This document shows, one piece after another, positions 45,510-56,039 of a DNA stretch of 64,000 nucleotides. A program made the position numbers and the translations under genes. The stretch spans positions 868,001 to 932,000 of the forward strand of contig OY751492.1 of the NCBI GenBank assembly GCA_963565915.1. Direction: 5' to 3'. The number at the start of each line of letters is the position of its first letter. Position 1 is the stretch's first letter. Below the pieces are notes generated by a model that was not told the DNA's origin, ran no database searches, and was given only the letters and a program-made list of their open reading frames with translations. This DNA comes from Entoloma clypeatum (lineage: Eukaryota > Basidiomycota > Agaricomycetes > Agaricales > Entolomataceae).

Positions 45510-47678
45510 ATGGGTCGTCGTGGCAAGAGATCCAATGGCAAGAAATTCAAAGGTCCAGCAAAGCCGAGAGGCCGTCCAACATGGGCTGTTGGAAGCAAGA
45601 AAGTGTTCCTCGAGAGGTTTTCACCCAAGTACATTGCCGCCCACCAAGATGGCCACGACCATGCTTGCGTGTTCTACGACAAAGTCACGACACGCTTTTT
45701 TCGCAAGTATGGCTTCGACCTACCATTCAACAAAGACTTCAACGGTCCTGAGCCGACTGAAGACCTCGTGCCGAATATTTTAGACTTCGATGGGCTTGAT
45801 GAGGACCAGGTGGCGGCCCGAAAATCACAAATTAAGACGGTTAGAAAGGTAAGAGTGGTCCTTGAGATGATGAAAGAGAAAAAAAAACTCACTTATCCTT
45901 GGATTTGTAGAAGATTGGGCAGTGGTATCGCCACAGGTATAGCTCGCGTTCAGCATCTGCTACCCAGTCGATGTCGGCCCTACTTGCAGCCATGGATGAG
46001 GTGACGAGGCTGCACCCACGGAAACCAGCTGTCATCAACGTATACTCTCATCGCTATTACGAGGACAGGCTGAAGCCTATTTTCAACCGTGAATGGGCTG
46101 TGATCGGCAAACCCAATAATGTTCGCCTCACAACGATAAACATGTTCATTCACGACTCCTGGAATAGCGAAACTCCGGAGTTCCGGAAAGCACTGGAGAA
46201 GGAAGTTGAAGACGACCACGCCGCTGATATGGAGGAATACATGAGGGGTTCAGCGTGGCAGCCACAGATGGCAAAAGAGTACTATGAGGCCCTCGACGAT
46301 GCACCCACGGTGATGGCACTGTTCGCAGATGCTCTTTCTCAGCGGGTGGGTTTACATGTTTGCATCATGGTGGCTGGCCCTATGAACGACAGTAACATCG
46401 GCGCTAGAAAGTATGTACCTATGGATAAATGTGCTTACCACGTCCTGACAGTGTTCATTTGACAGTCGACGGTCGAGAATTGTCAAAGCTCTGGCCAGAG
46501 CACGATTCAAAGGGGTTCGAAGCAGCCGAAAAGTTGTTGAAAGAGTATACCAAACTATTATATAGTAAGTTTGGTTTTCGGGGGATAACAATTTGTTGAC
46601 TTACGATTTTCATGAAGGCGAGGATGAATGCAAGGCCCGCATCTACGTTCCTGAAGGGGAAGAAGGGGGGGATGATGACAAGAAGAGTACCGGATCAGAA
46701 TTGGAGGATGGCAAGGACTACGACAACATCGACATGAGCACCACCTTCATCACCAACGAGGAAAGTCGCGCCGATAACGCTGATGCCGGTTCTGCGCTGG
46801 ATTCTCACAGTGTCAGCCGTGACACCACTGCTGGCAAGAACCCCCGTCCTGCCGCGGTGCCCAAGTCTACCGGCACTGATGAAGAGCCACCTGCAACTGC
46901 GTCCCCTAACGCTCGTTCTGCCCAGACGTCGCCTGCCGCCGCCTCCAATACTCCTCTCTCCCCAGCTGCCGCTAATCTCGCCCAGAGGTTGCCTGCTGCC
47001 ACCATCCCCACTGCCAGCGATGCCGCGCCTCTAGGTTCTCAGCGGGTATCCACTCCCATGACCACACCGTTGAGTTTGCCACGTACTCCCTCGACTCCCT
47101 CTGTAGCATCAACCCCATTCCTTCCGGGCACTCCCCCTCCCGCCAACTCTGCCTTTACACCGGCCTATCAATACTTGAAGACAACAACAGAGCGGGCTTG
47201 GGGCATCGACTGGGATCATCGCGTGGTCGTTCTCCTGACCTTCGAGCGTATTCACGGTTTTTCCAAGGTCCGGATTCTCAATTGTCGGACTCGATGTTTC
47301 CTAACCTTTTTCAATCAGACAGGAACCGGCAAGGTGAAGAAGTTGAAGATCGACGACCGCCCCGATGCCTATGCCAGGTGGATGAAGCATGGACGACCAT
47401 GGAAGGATAACCCTGTCGACGATGTGTTCGGCGTCGATTGGTGGGCATGGTGGACCACGCTCAAGGGCTTGGAAGATGATCTTGGCATCGCCGGAGCCAA
47501 TGGCATGCTTCTCGTCATGCTTGGCCTTGCTTGGTGGGGCTCCCATGTCACTGAAGAGACCCGTCAGAATGCTGAGGCGCGCGGCTGGATCACTGCTGTG
47601 CACGATGTCATAGCGGTGTTGACTGAGCTCTCTGATGATGTTGCTGACTGCATTGGTCAGGCAGAAATGAAGAAGTAG
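45510..47678 (+). CDS. KDZ accessory gene, unknown function
   Basis: Five exons (45510-45848, 45911-46410, 46452-46564, 46618-47267, 47319-47678) give 653 aa with an unbroken frame. The N-terminus is basic (MGRRGKRSNGKKFKGPAKPR). Then come RPTWAVGSKKVFLERF, FFRKYGFDLPF and KKIGQWYRHRYSS, and a conserved-looking block follows: KPAVINVYSHRYYEDRLKPI, EKEVEDDHAADMEEYMRG and ALFADALSQRVGLHVCIMVA. A long Ala/Pro/Ser/Thr-rich linker leads to a C-terminal region with KIDDRPDAYARWMKHGRPWK and FGVDWWAWWTTLKGLEDDL. I recall similar proteins as common agaricomycete hypotheticals near KDZ transposases. No enzyme domain is recognised. The third intron is only 41 bp. Confidence 0.7.
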
Positions 47679-47949
47679 GTTGATTTTACGGCCATTGTGT
47701 TATTCCAGATTTAACCACCTTCCTAGACATAAGGCAGGTGATAGTTCTGGGTCAGCCAGTCGAAAGTTGAAGAGGTGAGTTCCGTACTGTGCTAGTTTGC
47801 ATCGAATTTCACTGACTGAGGTCCCAGGTCAAAGAACTAGCCCTATCGATATGCTTGCATGTGCCTCCCCCATTCGATATCTTAGATCCCACTGTCACAG
47901 TCTTGCCATCGTTTGCTATGTTTTTTCTGAATTTTCTACGGTCCTGTAA
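47679..47949. other. 3' flank of the KDZ accessory gene
   Basis: An extra 3' exon is possible but not needed. Otherwise this is the spacer before the right arm. Confidence 0.35.
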
Positions 47950-48623
47950 TTTCGCCATCGTTTCCGCCTGTCGCGACCTTTTTTTCGGCGGTGCATTGTA
48001 ATTCCTGCACAATTCCTATCATCCCCTCCCCGCCCCCCCCCTTCTCTTTTGGCCATTGTTTCTGCCTGTCGTGACCTTTTTTTCTGCAGCACATTATAAT
48101 TTCTGCATGTTTTCTATCATCCTTTCCCCCCCCCTCTGACTTTTTTTTCAGTGGCACATTATAATCCCTGCATGATTCATATTATCCCCTCTCCCCCCCC
48201 CCCCCCTTCTCCTTTGGCCACTGTTTCCGCCTGTTGCGACCTTTTTATCTGCAACACATTATAATTTCTGCGCATTTTCTATCATCCCTTTCCCCCCCCC
48301 ATTGCAACTTTTTTTTTTTGACGACATTTTAATTTCCCCACAATTTCTACCTGCCCAGGTATTCCCCCGTTTTTTCTTCTGCGTGACATTTTGATTTTTC
48401 TTGTTCCCCTGTTGCTCGTTTTTCTCCGCCGAGTTATAATTTATGCATGATTTCTGCTTCTGTGAGGATTATAATGCGTGGTTTCCCATGCTCATTTTTC
48501 TCGAGGTCAAGATTATAATGTAGGAAATTTTTTTTTTTTTTCTATACTGACCCGGATTATAATGTTGTAAGGCCCTTGCAGCATGGTACATACATTTTTA
48601 CATGGGGTCCTTAAAAACGTGTG
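47950..48623 (-). repeat. KDZ right terminal arm with subterminal repeats
   Basis: The inverted counterpart of 38359-39035. The outer 300 bp are almost identical to the left arm. Inside are at least four degenerate units with ATTATAATTTCTGCA and long C-runs (G-runs in the left arm). Confidence 0.85.
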
Positions 48624-48639
48624 ATAAATTATGATACTG

Positions 48640-50561
48640 TTACAGCCTCTGTTGCTTTACTGAAGACGTCAGCATAGTCATGGTATTCCTCGGATACGTT
48701 TGTCAAGTCGGGGGTGTCGGAAGCGGATGCGGAGTGAGTGGAAATGGAGGGAGTCGAAAGGTGAAGTCGAAAGGATTGTGTACCAGGCAATTTGCATGCC
48801 CTCATAAATGTGGCTGCGTTAATGAGTGAAATCTGCGGAGGTATGATTGGAGGAGGACCACTGCCTATTTTTTTGACTCGATCTCCTTACCTTTTTCCTT
48901 GGCTTGAGTGGTGACTTGGGCAGCTTTCCCTTTAGCCTTGGAAGCGGAGGAGGTGGACTTGGGACAGTCCTTGACAGCATGTCCGATGCTACCGCAGAAT
49001 AAGCAAAGGTTATTATCGAAACGACATTTGCGTTCTTGATACGTCAGTTTGCCGTCTTTGCCTAATTTACTGGAGAGGTCGGGTTTCGGAGCGGATGTGG
49101 AAGCGGAAGCGGTAGCGGGAGCGGAGGGTTTAGTTGATGATGTTTGTGTGGTGGATTGGTTCGGAGCGGATTGTTTCTTGTCAGACTTGGGAGTGGGTTT
49201 ATCGGTTCTGGATTTCTCCCGTTGACGTTCCCAGTAGCAAGCGTCAATAGTATGAGCCACGGATCGTAGGTCTGGTAAAGACTTGATCTTGGGTTGTTGG
49301 GAGAGGATGTCCTTGATCCGATCCGGAAGTCCGACATAGTAGCGGTGTTGGAGGGAGTTTTCATCCCAGTCAGTCTTGGTAGCAAGATGTTGGAATTCAA
49401 CATTGTTGTTATGCTTAACAAACCGTTCCAAGGTTCGGGCAGAGTATGCAGGAAAGTGGAAAGGCGAAGAGCAAAGTGATTGCTAAATCTAAGGAATCTA
49501 CTATAGTACAAGAGGTTTATATAGGTACTGACTATAGGCGGTAGCGGATGAGTCAGTGCTGCGGAAGGCAGTGCGCATGAGTAAGGCGACTGCGGAAGGC
49601 TATGTACAGTGAGTAAGCTGACTGCGGAAAGTGAGTCAGTGTGGGAGCGAAGTATACTAAAGGGGATGATGAAGTAATGTAATGAGTCAGACTGGGAATC
49701 GAAGGTTGCGAAAGTAGACATTAGACATAGTAAGTTCGTAAGAGGGCGCCGAGTCGGGCCGATAAGTAAAAGATATGATGTGGTCCTCATACTGTAGAGT
49801 CCGTAACAGTTGTATTTCAATATCTTTTGATTTTCCTTCATCCGTAGGTTGTCCAACTGTTCTTCAGCTTCGCCCTGAGGGTCAATGGTACCAAACTCAG
49901 AGCGGAGAAGTCGGACGAATTCAGGGAAAGAACCCCGCCAATTGGGTTCATCATCGTCAAGAATGAAGGGTTCAAAAAATTCGAGTGCTGTGCCTTGGAA
50001 GTAGGACATGGCAAAGTTGACTTTGGAATGTTCTGAGTCGAAGTTGTTGTTGTCGGAGAAGTAAAGCTTGCATTGTAAAATGAATGCGGAGAGTTTGCGC
50101 GGATCGGATCCGTTGAAGGTATCCGGTTCGTTGGCATACGACTTTTTCTTCTTTGTGTCACGATGTTTCAACTCTTTGGTTATGAGCAGAATGGCTTCAG
50201 CTAGATTGGGTTCCTGATCTGGATTGGAATCAGAGTCGTCCAAATCTCCATGTAAACTACCGTCGGAAGGAGGAGGAGATCCTCCTGGAGGTCCGCCGAA
50301 TAAGCCAGAATTTAGAGGTGCAGAGGGTTCCGTTGGTGGGTTTAGTGGAGGACTGGCGGGAAGTGGTGGGAGCTGAGAGTCAGAAGAAGGCGGAGGAACG
50401 GATGGTCCGGGGGTAGGAGCAGATGATGATGCTGTGGTTCGAGGAGTAATGGTTACATTGTGGGTTCCTCGAAGGAAAGCAGAGCGTGGACTGGAAGATG
50501 AATGTTCTGCTGCTGCACAAGCAGTCCTAGTTGTTCGAACTGTATTACGGGTTTGAGACAT
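48640..50561 (-). pseudogene. Gypsy gag and the first part of pol, interrupted by a solo LTR
   Basis: Gag starts at 50561 (MSQTRNTVRTTRTACAAAEH) with a Pro/Ser-rich N-terminus. The capsid-like part follows (EPDTFNGSDPRKLSAFILQ, FPEFVRLLRSEFGTIDP). At 49808 a solo LTR interrupts KILKYN. Gag resumes as VEFQHLATKTDWDENSLQHR and ends with a CX2CX4HX4C zinc knuckle (CLFCGSIGHAVKDC) and a TAG at 48865-48867. The pol linker ISLINAATFMRACKLPG, then VSEEYHDYADVFSKATE, is present. It breaks at about 48,640, just where reverse transcriptase should begin. Confidence 0.87.
49407..49808 (-). mobile_element. Solo LTR (402 bp) inserted in gag
   Basis: On the minus strand it begins TGTTACGG and ends GCATAACA, so it has TG..CA and short inverted ends. 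It carries a CTATATAAACC TATA box. The flanking 5-bp duplications are ATTGT (49402-49406) and GTTGT (49809-49813) on the plus strand, one transition apart. Removing it with one target copy restores KILKYN-VEFQHLA. It is unrelated to the LTRs of the host Gypsy. Confidence 0.85.
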
Positions 50562-50612
50562 GTGGGTAGAGGTTGTTGGGTAAATCAAAGAATGGTGGTA
50601 GTTCAAATATAC

Positions 50613-51156
50613 TGTCACGTAGTGTGTTTCTCAACATTGGAAAACGTCGGACGAGTCGGAGCGGAGTAGCGGAGGAGCGGAATGCGGTAAGTGCGACGTT
50701 GGCAGAAAGGACCTGGCTTCAACTTGTGCATTGCGCCCCACTCTTTGATGTGGTCCTCGATTTCGGATTGGCAGATGTCGGATGAGCGGATGAGTGGATG
50801 AGCGGAGGTGACGGAGAGAATGCTCAAAGGCAAGTAGAGACGGATGCGAATGAGGTGTAACATATGATATTTGAAGTGAGGTTCTACGACAGGTTTGTAC
50901 ACTATTTATAGTAGACTAGAATGATCAGCATTACTATAAGTGATGTGCAGATATCGGAGTTGACCATCGGAACATTCGGAGTATGGAGAGTAGCAAATGA
51001 AAAGTGAACAACATATGTCTACTTGTAAGTATGGTTGAGGTGTTACGTAGTAGAAGTATAATCAAATATAAATAGAATGTTGTTGGAGCAGATGTCGGAG
51101 CAGATGAATCATCGGAGTCGTCGGATAAGTCGGATGTGAATTGTATGGTTATGACA
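50613..51156 (-). repeat. 5' LTR of the Gypsy element (544 bp)
   Basis: The partner of 35411-35954. It lies upstream of gag in the minus orientation and has TGTCA and TGACA ends. Confidence 0.93.
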
Positions 51157-54142
51157 CTCCGTACGTCCATGAGACCCAAAAAGTCTGGCCCACCTGCGAT
51201 CAGGAGCAAGAGCATGGTCGACCCATGGGAAAGGTACAATTACTAAGACATGGAGGGAACATTGTGGGTTTATCGCCCGTTCAGGACTACATCCATCGAC
51301 CACAGGAGTTACAAGATATTTGTTTATATGGCTTCGTAAGGTGTTATTCACGTACCAAGTCCAAAAAAACCGCCACCAGGAAGAAAGTTGACAGGGGTGA
51401 GGATTTCGTGAGGGATGAGCTTCCAGATGTTGAGGATGAAGACTTGGATGATAACCTTGACCAGCCTGACATTGATGGTGACACCGGGCAAAATGAATCG
51501 AGTCATCGTACATCACCTGGTTCAGGTGTTCTGTGGTTCTTCTCAGATCATCCGCTGGCCTCAACGCACAATGTCAAGTTGGCTTCCCAGAAGAAGCCCA
51601 GGGTCCCCAATTTCCTCGGCCCTGCACTTCCGCACAAGGATCGTGGCGACAGGGACTATTACTGCCTGCCCATGCTGACCTTTTTCAAACCTTGGTGTAC
51701 TGGCCTCAACTTGAAGGAACACGCTCAGGTGTCATGGGATGAAGCATTCAACACCTACGTGTTCATGGAGGAGCAAAAAATCTGGATAAGCAATATGAAC
51801 ATACGATATGAGTGCATGGACGCCAGAGACGACTACCAAGCACAACTCCGTGAGGGTGTTCGTAGGGCAGACTGGGTGCCGGACGATGATGGCGATGATT
51901 ATCAGGATGTACATGACTCACCACATGACGTAGATTTCATGGACATAACCATGTCATCTGAACTGGGTACCAAGCATTTGCGAAAGCTAAAAGAAATCCA
52001 AATCATGCGAGGTATCTTAGACATGTTAGGTTGGAGTGACGGGGCCCCAGAATTATTGCCAGGTGGGGTCGACCTTCAACCCGAACTGCCGATGATAGAG
52101 CTATCTCCTAGTCAATGGGAAACAGAGGTAATGAGCAAACAAGCCGAAGTGCTGGAGAAAAAAAATGAGCACATGTCTGCAGCAACTACTGACAAGCAAA
52201 ACAAGCTGAAAGCCGCTCCTGATGTTGTAGATGTTGTTGACAAGGCGTACATGGAACAAACCTGGGAAAGTCCAAAGTGGGGAGGGCTCATTGACAAGAC
52301 CGTCACCGATTTCACCCTCAACAAGGTGCAGGAGCGCGCGTTCCGTGGTATAGCAAATCATGTGGCCACCAAAACCCCTGAACAGTTAAAGATGTACCTG
52401 GGCGGTATGGCGGGAATGGGAAAGAGCCAGGTATTGAAGGCAGTGGCAGCCTATTTTGATGGGGGAAAGAAAGCCATCGCTTCATTGTCGTTGCCCCAAC
52501 TGGAAGCGCAGCTGCTTTGCTCGGCAGGTCGACATATCACTATATGTTTGGCATCAATGATCGATTTGAGTTGTCGAAAGGCCAATTGGCACAGCTTATC
52601 TCGAGGTTCCAGGGTGTTGACTATATCTTTTTCAACGAAATCTCGATGCTGTCCTGCCGGGATCTTTGGCAAATTCACGAAAGGGCAGTTAAAATCAGGG
52701 GAAATGCTCATTTACCATTCGGTGGATTCAACATGATCTTCTCAGGTGATTTTGTGCAATTACCCCCTGCAATAGGCAGGGGAAACATAGCCCTATATTC
52801 TCGAACTGCCGGTTTGAATTCGGCATCATTGAGGGACCAGGAAATGGGGTTTGGGAAATCCTTATGGCAACAGGTCACTATGGTCGTAATCCTCCATGAA
52901 AACATGCGGCAGAAAACCCAATCACCGCAAGACGCTAAATTCAGGACTGCACTGGAAAATATGCGGTATAAGCGATGCACAAAGGAAGACATTGAGTTTC
53001 TGCGCACCTGAGTTTCCAGTGGGCAGCCTGGACGTCCATGTATCACCAACAAAGAATTCCGTAACGTCCCCATAATCACTACCAACAATATCCAGAAGGA
53101 CATCATAAATGAGGTGGGCTGCATACATTTTGCTGAGGAAATGAAACAGGAGCTGGCAGTCTTTTACTCTGATGACACTGTGAGTGGTGGTGAACTTGAT
53201 GGAAACACAAGGGGGAGGAAGATCACCGGTTGAAAGATCCTGAAAGTGAAAGGTAGCCAAATCCCCGACGCGGTGCAGGAGGCCCTATGGCGTCAACTGA
53301 ACTGCTCAAATACTGCCTTAATTCCTGCTAAATTGACGCTTGCCATTGGTATGCCCATGATGATCTGAACAAACATCGCAACGGAATTGTGCATGACAAG
53401 GGGCCAGGAGGGTGTTGTACATTCTTGGAGAGATAGGCACGGGAACAAAGGCCAACATGTGTTAGACACGCTGTTCGTCAAGCGCACCAACCCACCCAGG
53501 TCAGTCAAGTTCAACGGGCTACCAGAAAATGTCGTACCCCTGGTCAGGACAACGAACACGATGCTATGCTCCTTGTCAGATGATCAAAGATTGAATGTGT
53601 CTTGCACGCAAGTAGAAGTCCTCCCCTGCTTTGCCATGACGGAATATGCATCGCAAGGTAAGACTCGCCAGTATAATGTCGTGGATTTGAACAACACAAG
53701 ATCACATCAGGGCTTCTACACCACACTGTCATGGAGTTCAACCACTGATGGCACACTGATCATGCAAGGTTTCGATCCTAGCAAAATAACGGAAGGGGCC
53801 TCAGGTGCGCTCCGACAAGAATTTCGCGAGCTCGAGCTCTTGGATGAAATTTCGGACATGCACTACAAAGGTAAGTTACCAAGGTCAGTGGATGACGATA
53901 GTCGCAGAAGCACCGTGATCAATGCCTTTAGAAAACACAGAGGTCTGACATACGTGCCGGAAAGGTGTCACATGGCAATTCGTTGGAACAAAGGGGATCC
54001 ATTTTTGGATTGGACACATGAACATATCTCCTGGGGTGAGGATCAAAAAAGCGAACCAAATAAGGTACGCACAAATGACCCGGAACCAATGACGGAGATG
54101 GCGGTTGCGCCCCAAGGAGGACGAGACTTTTGCCCGATCTAA
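51157..54142 (+). pseudogene. Helitron PIF1-like helicase segment
   Basis: It resumes the Helitron protein at YVHETQKVW. After an acidic linker it contains DRGDRDYYCLPMLTFFKPW, then the helicase: QERAFRGIANH, Walker A GMAGMGKSQ near 52,410, the Walker B region FFNEISMLS (52631-52657), GGFNMIFSGDFVQLPPAIG, DAKFRTALENMRYKRCTKED, FAMTEYASQGKTRQYNVVDL and LSWSSTTDGTLI. A frameshift near 52,480-52,520 separates Walker A from the rest. In-frame TGA codons are at 53009-53011, 53231-53233 and 53366-53368. Asn replaces the Walker B Asp and Trp replaces the motif VI Arg. It is not functional. Confidence 0.9.
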
Positions 54143-55039
54143 CAAAGGTAAACGTGCTGTGCCAACGGATGAGAAGGGTAACAAAACTACCAAGAAGGCC
54201 AGGACCGTGCCCCAGGCTGGTAGTTGTCCACCTATGCAGACAGACAGCAGCATTTTGCCGCTGTGTACACAGTGGGAAAACAACAGCTGTGTGTACAACG
54301 CCGTGGTCTCAATTTTGTTTGACGTATGGCGGGAATCGTTCAGTAACCCAACAACCTCCTTCAATATAATAAACTCAGCCGTCTTGGCCGCGCTCTTTCG
54401 TGACTTTTCTGCATGTTCGAATCAGGGTGAAAGACTTGAGACAGCGCATGATAATTTGCGTAAAACACTCAACACGCTGCAACCTGAATGGTTTCCAATG
54501 AATGAATTTTCGAGCATGCATTCCATCCTTGATTACTTACTCAGAACTGGTGACAGCGTAATTAGTCCTTGGCTCTTTGGTGCAAGAATGGTCATGATGT
54601 GCATAGACGCCGTAGAGCGACTGAATGTGCATTCCTTATGATCAAACCTAGGGAGGGCGAGAATCAGACGCTGCAGCGGTACATGGCAAACTACAAGCTA
54701 ACGTCGGCTGTCCAGTGCCCCAGTTGCCACACAGAATCGTCCAGGCGCTACACATTCTTAAATGCGCCTGAGATTCTGGCATTTGACCTCTCAAGGGGGA
54801 ATATATTACCAGATGAGCACTTAATTCTCCCCCGTCCTGGGAATGGTGCCTCAAGGTACCGAATGTGCGGAGCAATGTACTTCGGGGGAAATCATTTCAC
54901 TTCGCGCATCATTGGAACCGATGGCAACGTTTGGTTATGCATCGGCTCAAGGACTCACCCAGAAGGTTACCTATCAAGAGATCAGATGTCCACCTGCTAC
55001 GGACGGGGGCTCACTGCAGTCATTTATACACTTGAGTGA
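54105..55039 (+). pseudogene. Helitron C-terminal cysteine-protease-like (ubiquitin-hydrolase-like) domain
   Basis: CTQWENNSCVYNAVVSILFD has the N-x-x-C box expected of a papain-like/ubiquitin hydrolase nucleophile. A helical part follows (FSACSNQGERLETAHDNLRK). A zinc-ribbon-like insert reads VQCPSCHTESSRRYTFLNAP, and then GAMYFGGNHFTSRIIGTDGN has the expected catalytic His region. The end is LTAVIYTLE. The part before 54,570 and the part after lie in different frames, so a frameshift interrupts the domain. It directly follows the helicase, as in other agaricomycete Helitrons I recall. Confidence 0.65.
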
Positions 55040-55711
55040 AGGGGTTTGGTGGTTTGTTGGAATGATCTGTCATTGTCGAATGGATCACGTGATGCATGCT
55101 TGGTTATATGTACGTGTGACTTCCTGGGGTTGCTTACAAGCTAAGAACAAAAGAACTCGGATCTGCCATGTGCACGCATCGGCCCACAGCCCAAGTTACA
55201 TTTATGCAAAATTACAATACAGCATAGTAACAACATACCCTCTAAATACCCATCCAATGTTGGTTAGTAGATTTGGAGGTTTGAGTTTGTTGTAGGGGGT
55301 GAGGATTGGTCCGTCCAGCATGATGAACATTGATTGAAGTTCAACAATGGACAAAGTCATGTCAACAAAGTCATGTGACCACAATTGTACTTGAGTTGAA
55401 CTTTTGTTCTTTTCAATCCCATCCTCGTCCACCATCGCTGTGGTGCTGCCACCACACCACAGGCACCCATGAGCCCCAAAGCAAGCACCATTTTTCTATG
55501 TGTGTCTGCTACCAACTGACTGACATATCTCTCGCTAGAGCTGTTGCCCTGGGTTGTGACTAACAAGAGCAACAGCCGAACATGTGAGTCTTGCCATGTC
55601 ATGGCCACAATTTGTTGTGCCGCATCACAGTCACCCTTCGCAGAGGATAGTGGTGTTCATGGCAAGTCTGCTCGTGGATCTGGATGTTCAGTTTTGGAAC
55701 ACCGTCCCAAC
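55040..55711. other. Helitron 3' flank, no gene seen
   Basis: The Helitron 3' end should be here, but I could not pick a CTRR end with a hairpin with confidence. Short reading frames look non-coding. Confidence 0.35.
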
Positions 55712-56039
55712 TAGTGTTGCCGCGGTTCAGCTCCGAGTCGGGTCGGAGCCGGAGCCAAGTTGCATTTTCGGCTTGGCTAGCTGAGTCAACACAACTGGCT
55801 TACATCAGCTAGCCAGCTGCCAAGCCAGGTATGATGGGTTTGATCATGTGGTGACATGTTTGCATCACCATGTTTGTTGATTATCTTGTCTCTCATCCCA
55901 ACGCCACATCAAGATTCGATGAGGGAGACGACAAGGTGGGGGAAGCCACATTGGAGAGGGCATTCAGTGGAGGCAAGGCCAGCAGCGGGTGTCGTTAGAC
56001 AATGCCCAGGGTGCATATGACACCATGTGTAGCCCAAGA

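Larger units (their letters stand above)
38359..48623 (-). mobile_element. KDZ (Kyakuja-Dileera-Zisupton) DNA transposon, about 10.3 kb
   Basis: The ends are inverted repeats starting CACAC and continuing TTTAAGGACCCCATGTAAAA. They are nearly identical for about 300 bp and then continue into subterminal repeats. The element contains a KDZ transposase (39083-42758, minus), a hybrid-binding-domain protein (44157-44792, minus) and a second plus-strand gene (45510-47678). Flanks are Gypsy integrase on the left and the Gypsy gag-pol linker on the right. No target duplication is recognisable (attctcgt on the left, ataaatta on the right). Confidence 0.88.
35411..51156 (-). mobile_element. Gypsy (Metaviridae) LTR retrotransposon with chromodomain, defective
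   Basis: Two 544-bp LTRs (35411-35954, 50613-51156) start TGTCA and end TGACA. Gag, pol remnants and integrase are on the minus strand. A purine-rich tract (AAGAGGGAAA on the minus strand, about 35956-35965) adjoins the 3' LTR. Protease/reverse transcriptase/RNase H are missing and a KDZ transposon sits in their place. A second LTR element left a solo LTR in gag. An additional gene on the plus strand lies between integrase and the 3' LTR. Confidence 0.93.
30841..55039 (+). mobile_element. Decayed Helitron split by two later insertions
   Basis: Three segments (30841-31843, 33470-35410, 51157-55039) read, in order, as one fungal Helitron protein. They hold an N-terminal Cys-rich region, a DUF6570-like block, a Rep domain with HUH and two-Tyr motifs, a PIF1-like helicase and a C-terminal cysteine-protease-like domain. 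Removing the Tc1/mariner (one TA kept) joins DTSCNK-V to CDSCQKSL in frame. Removing the Gypsy (one 5-bp target copy kept) joins EFVHFYWS-P to YVHETQKVW in frame. True ends (5' TC, 3' CTRR with hairpin) were not found, so the outer coordinates are those of the recognisable coding sequence. Confidence 0.88.

Noticed and set aside
55040..55300. Helitron 3' terminus
   Set aside because: No CTRR end preceded by a convincing hairpin could be chosen by eye.
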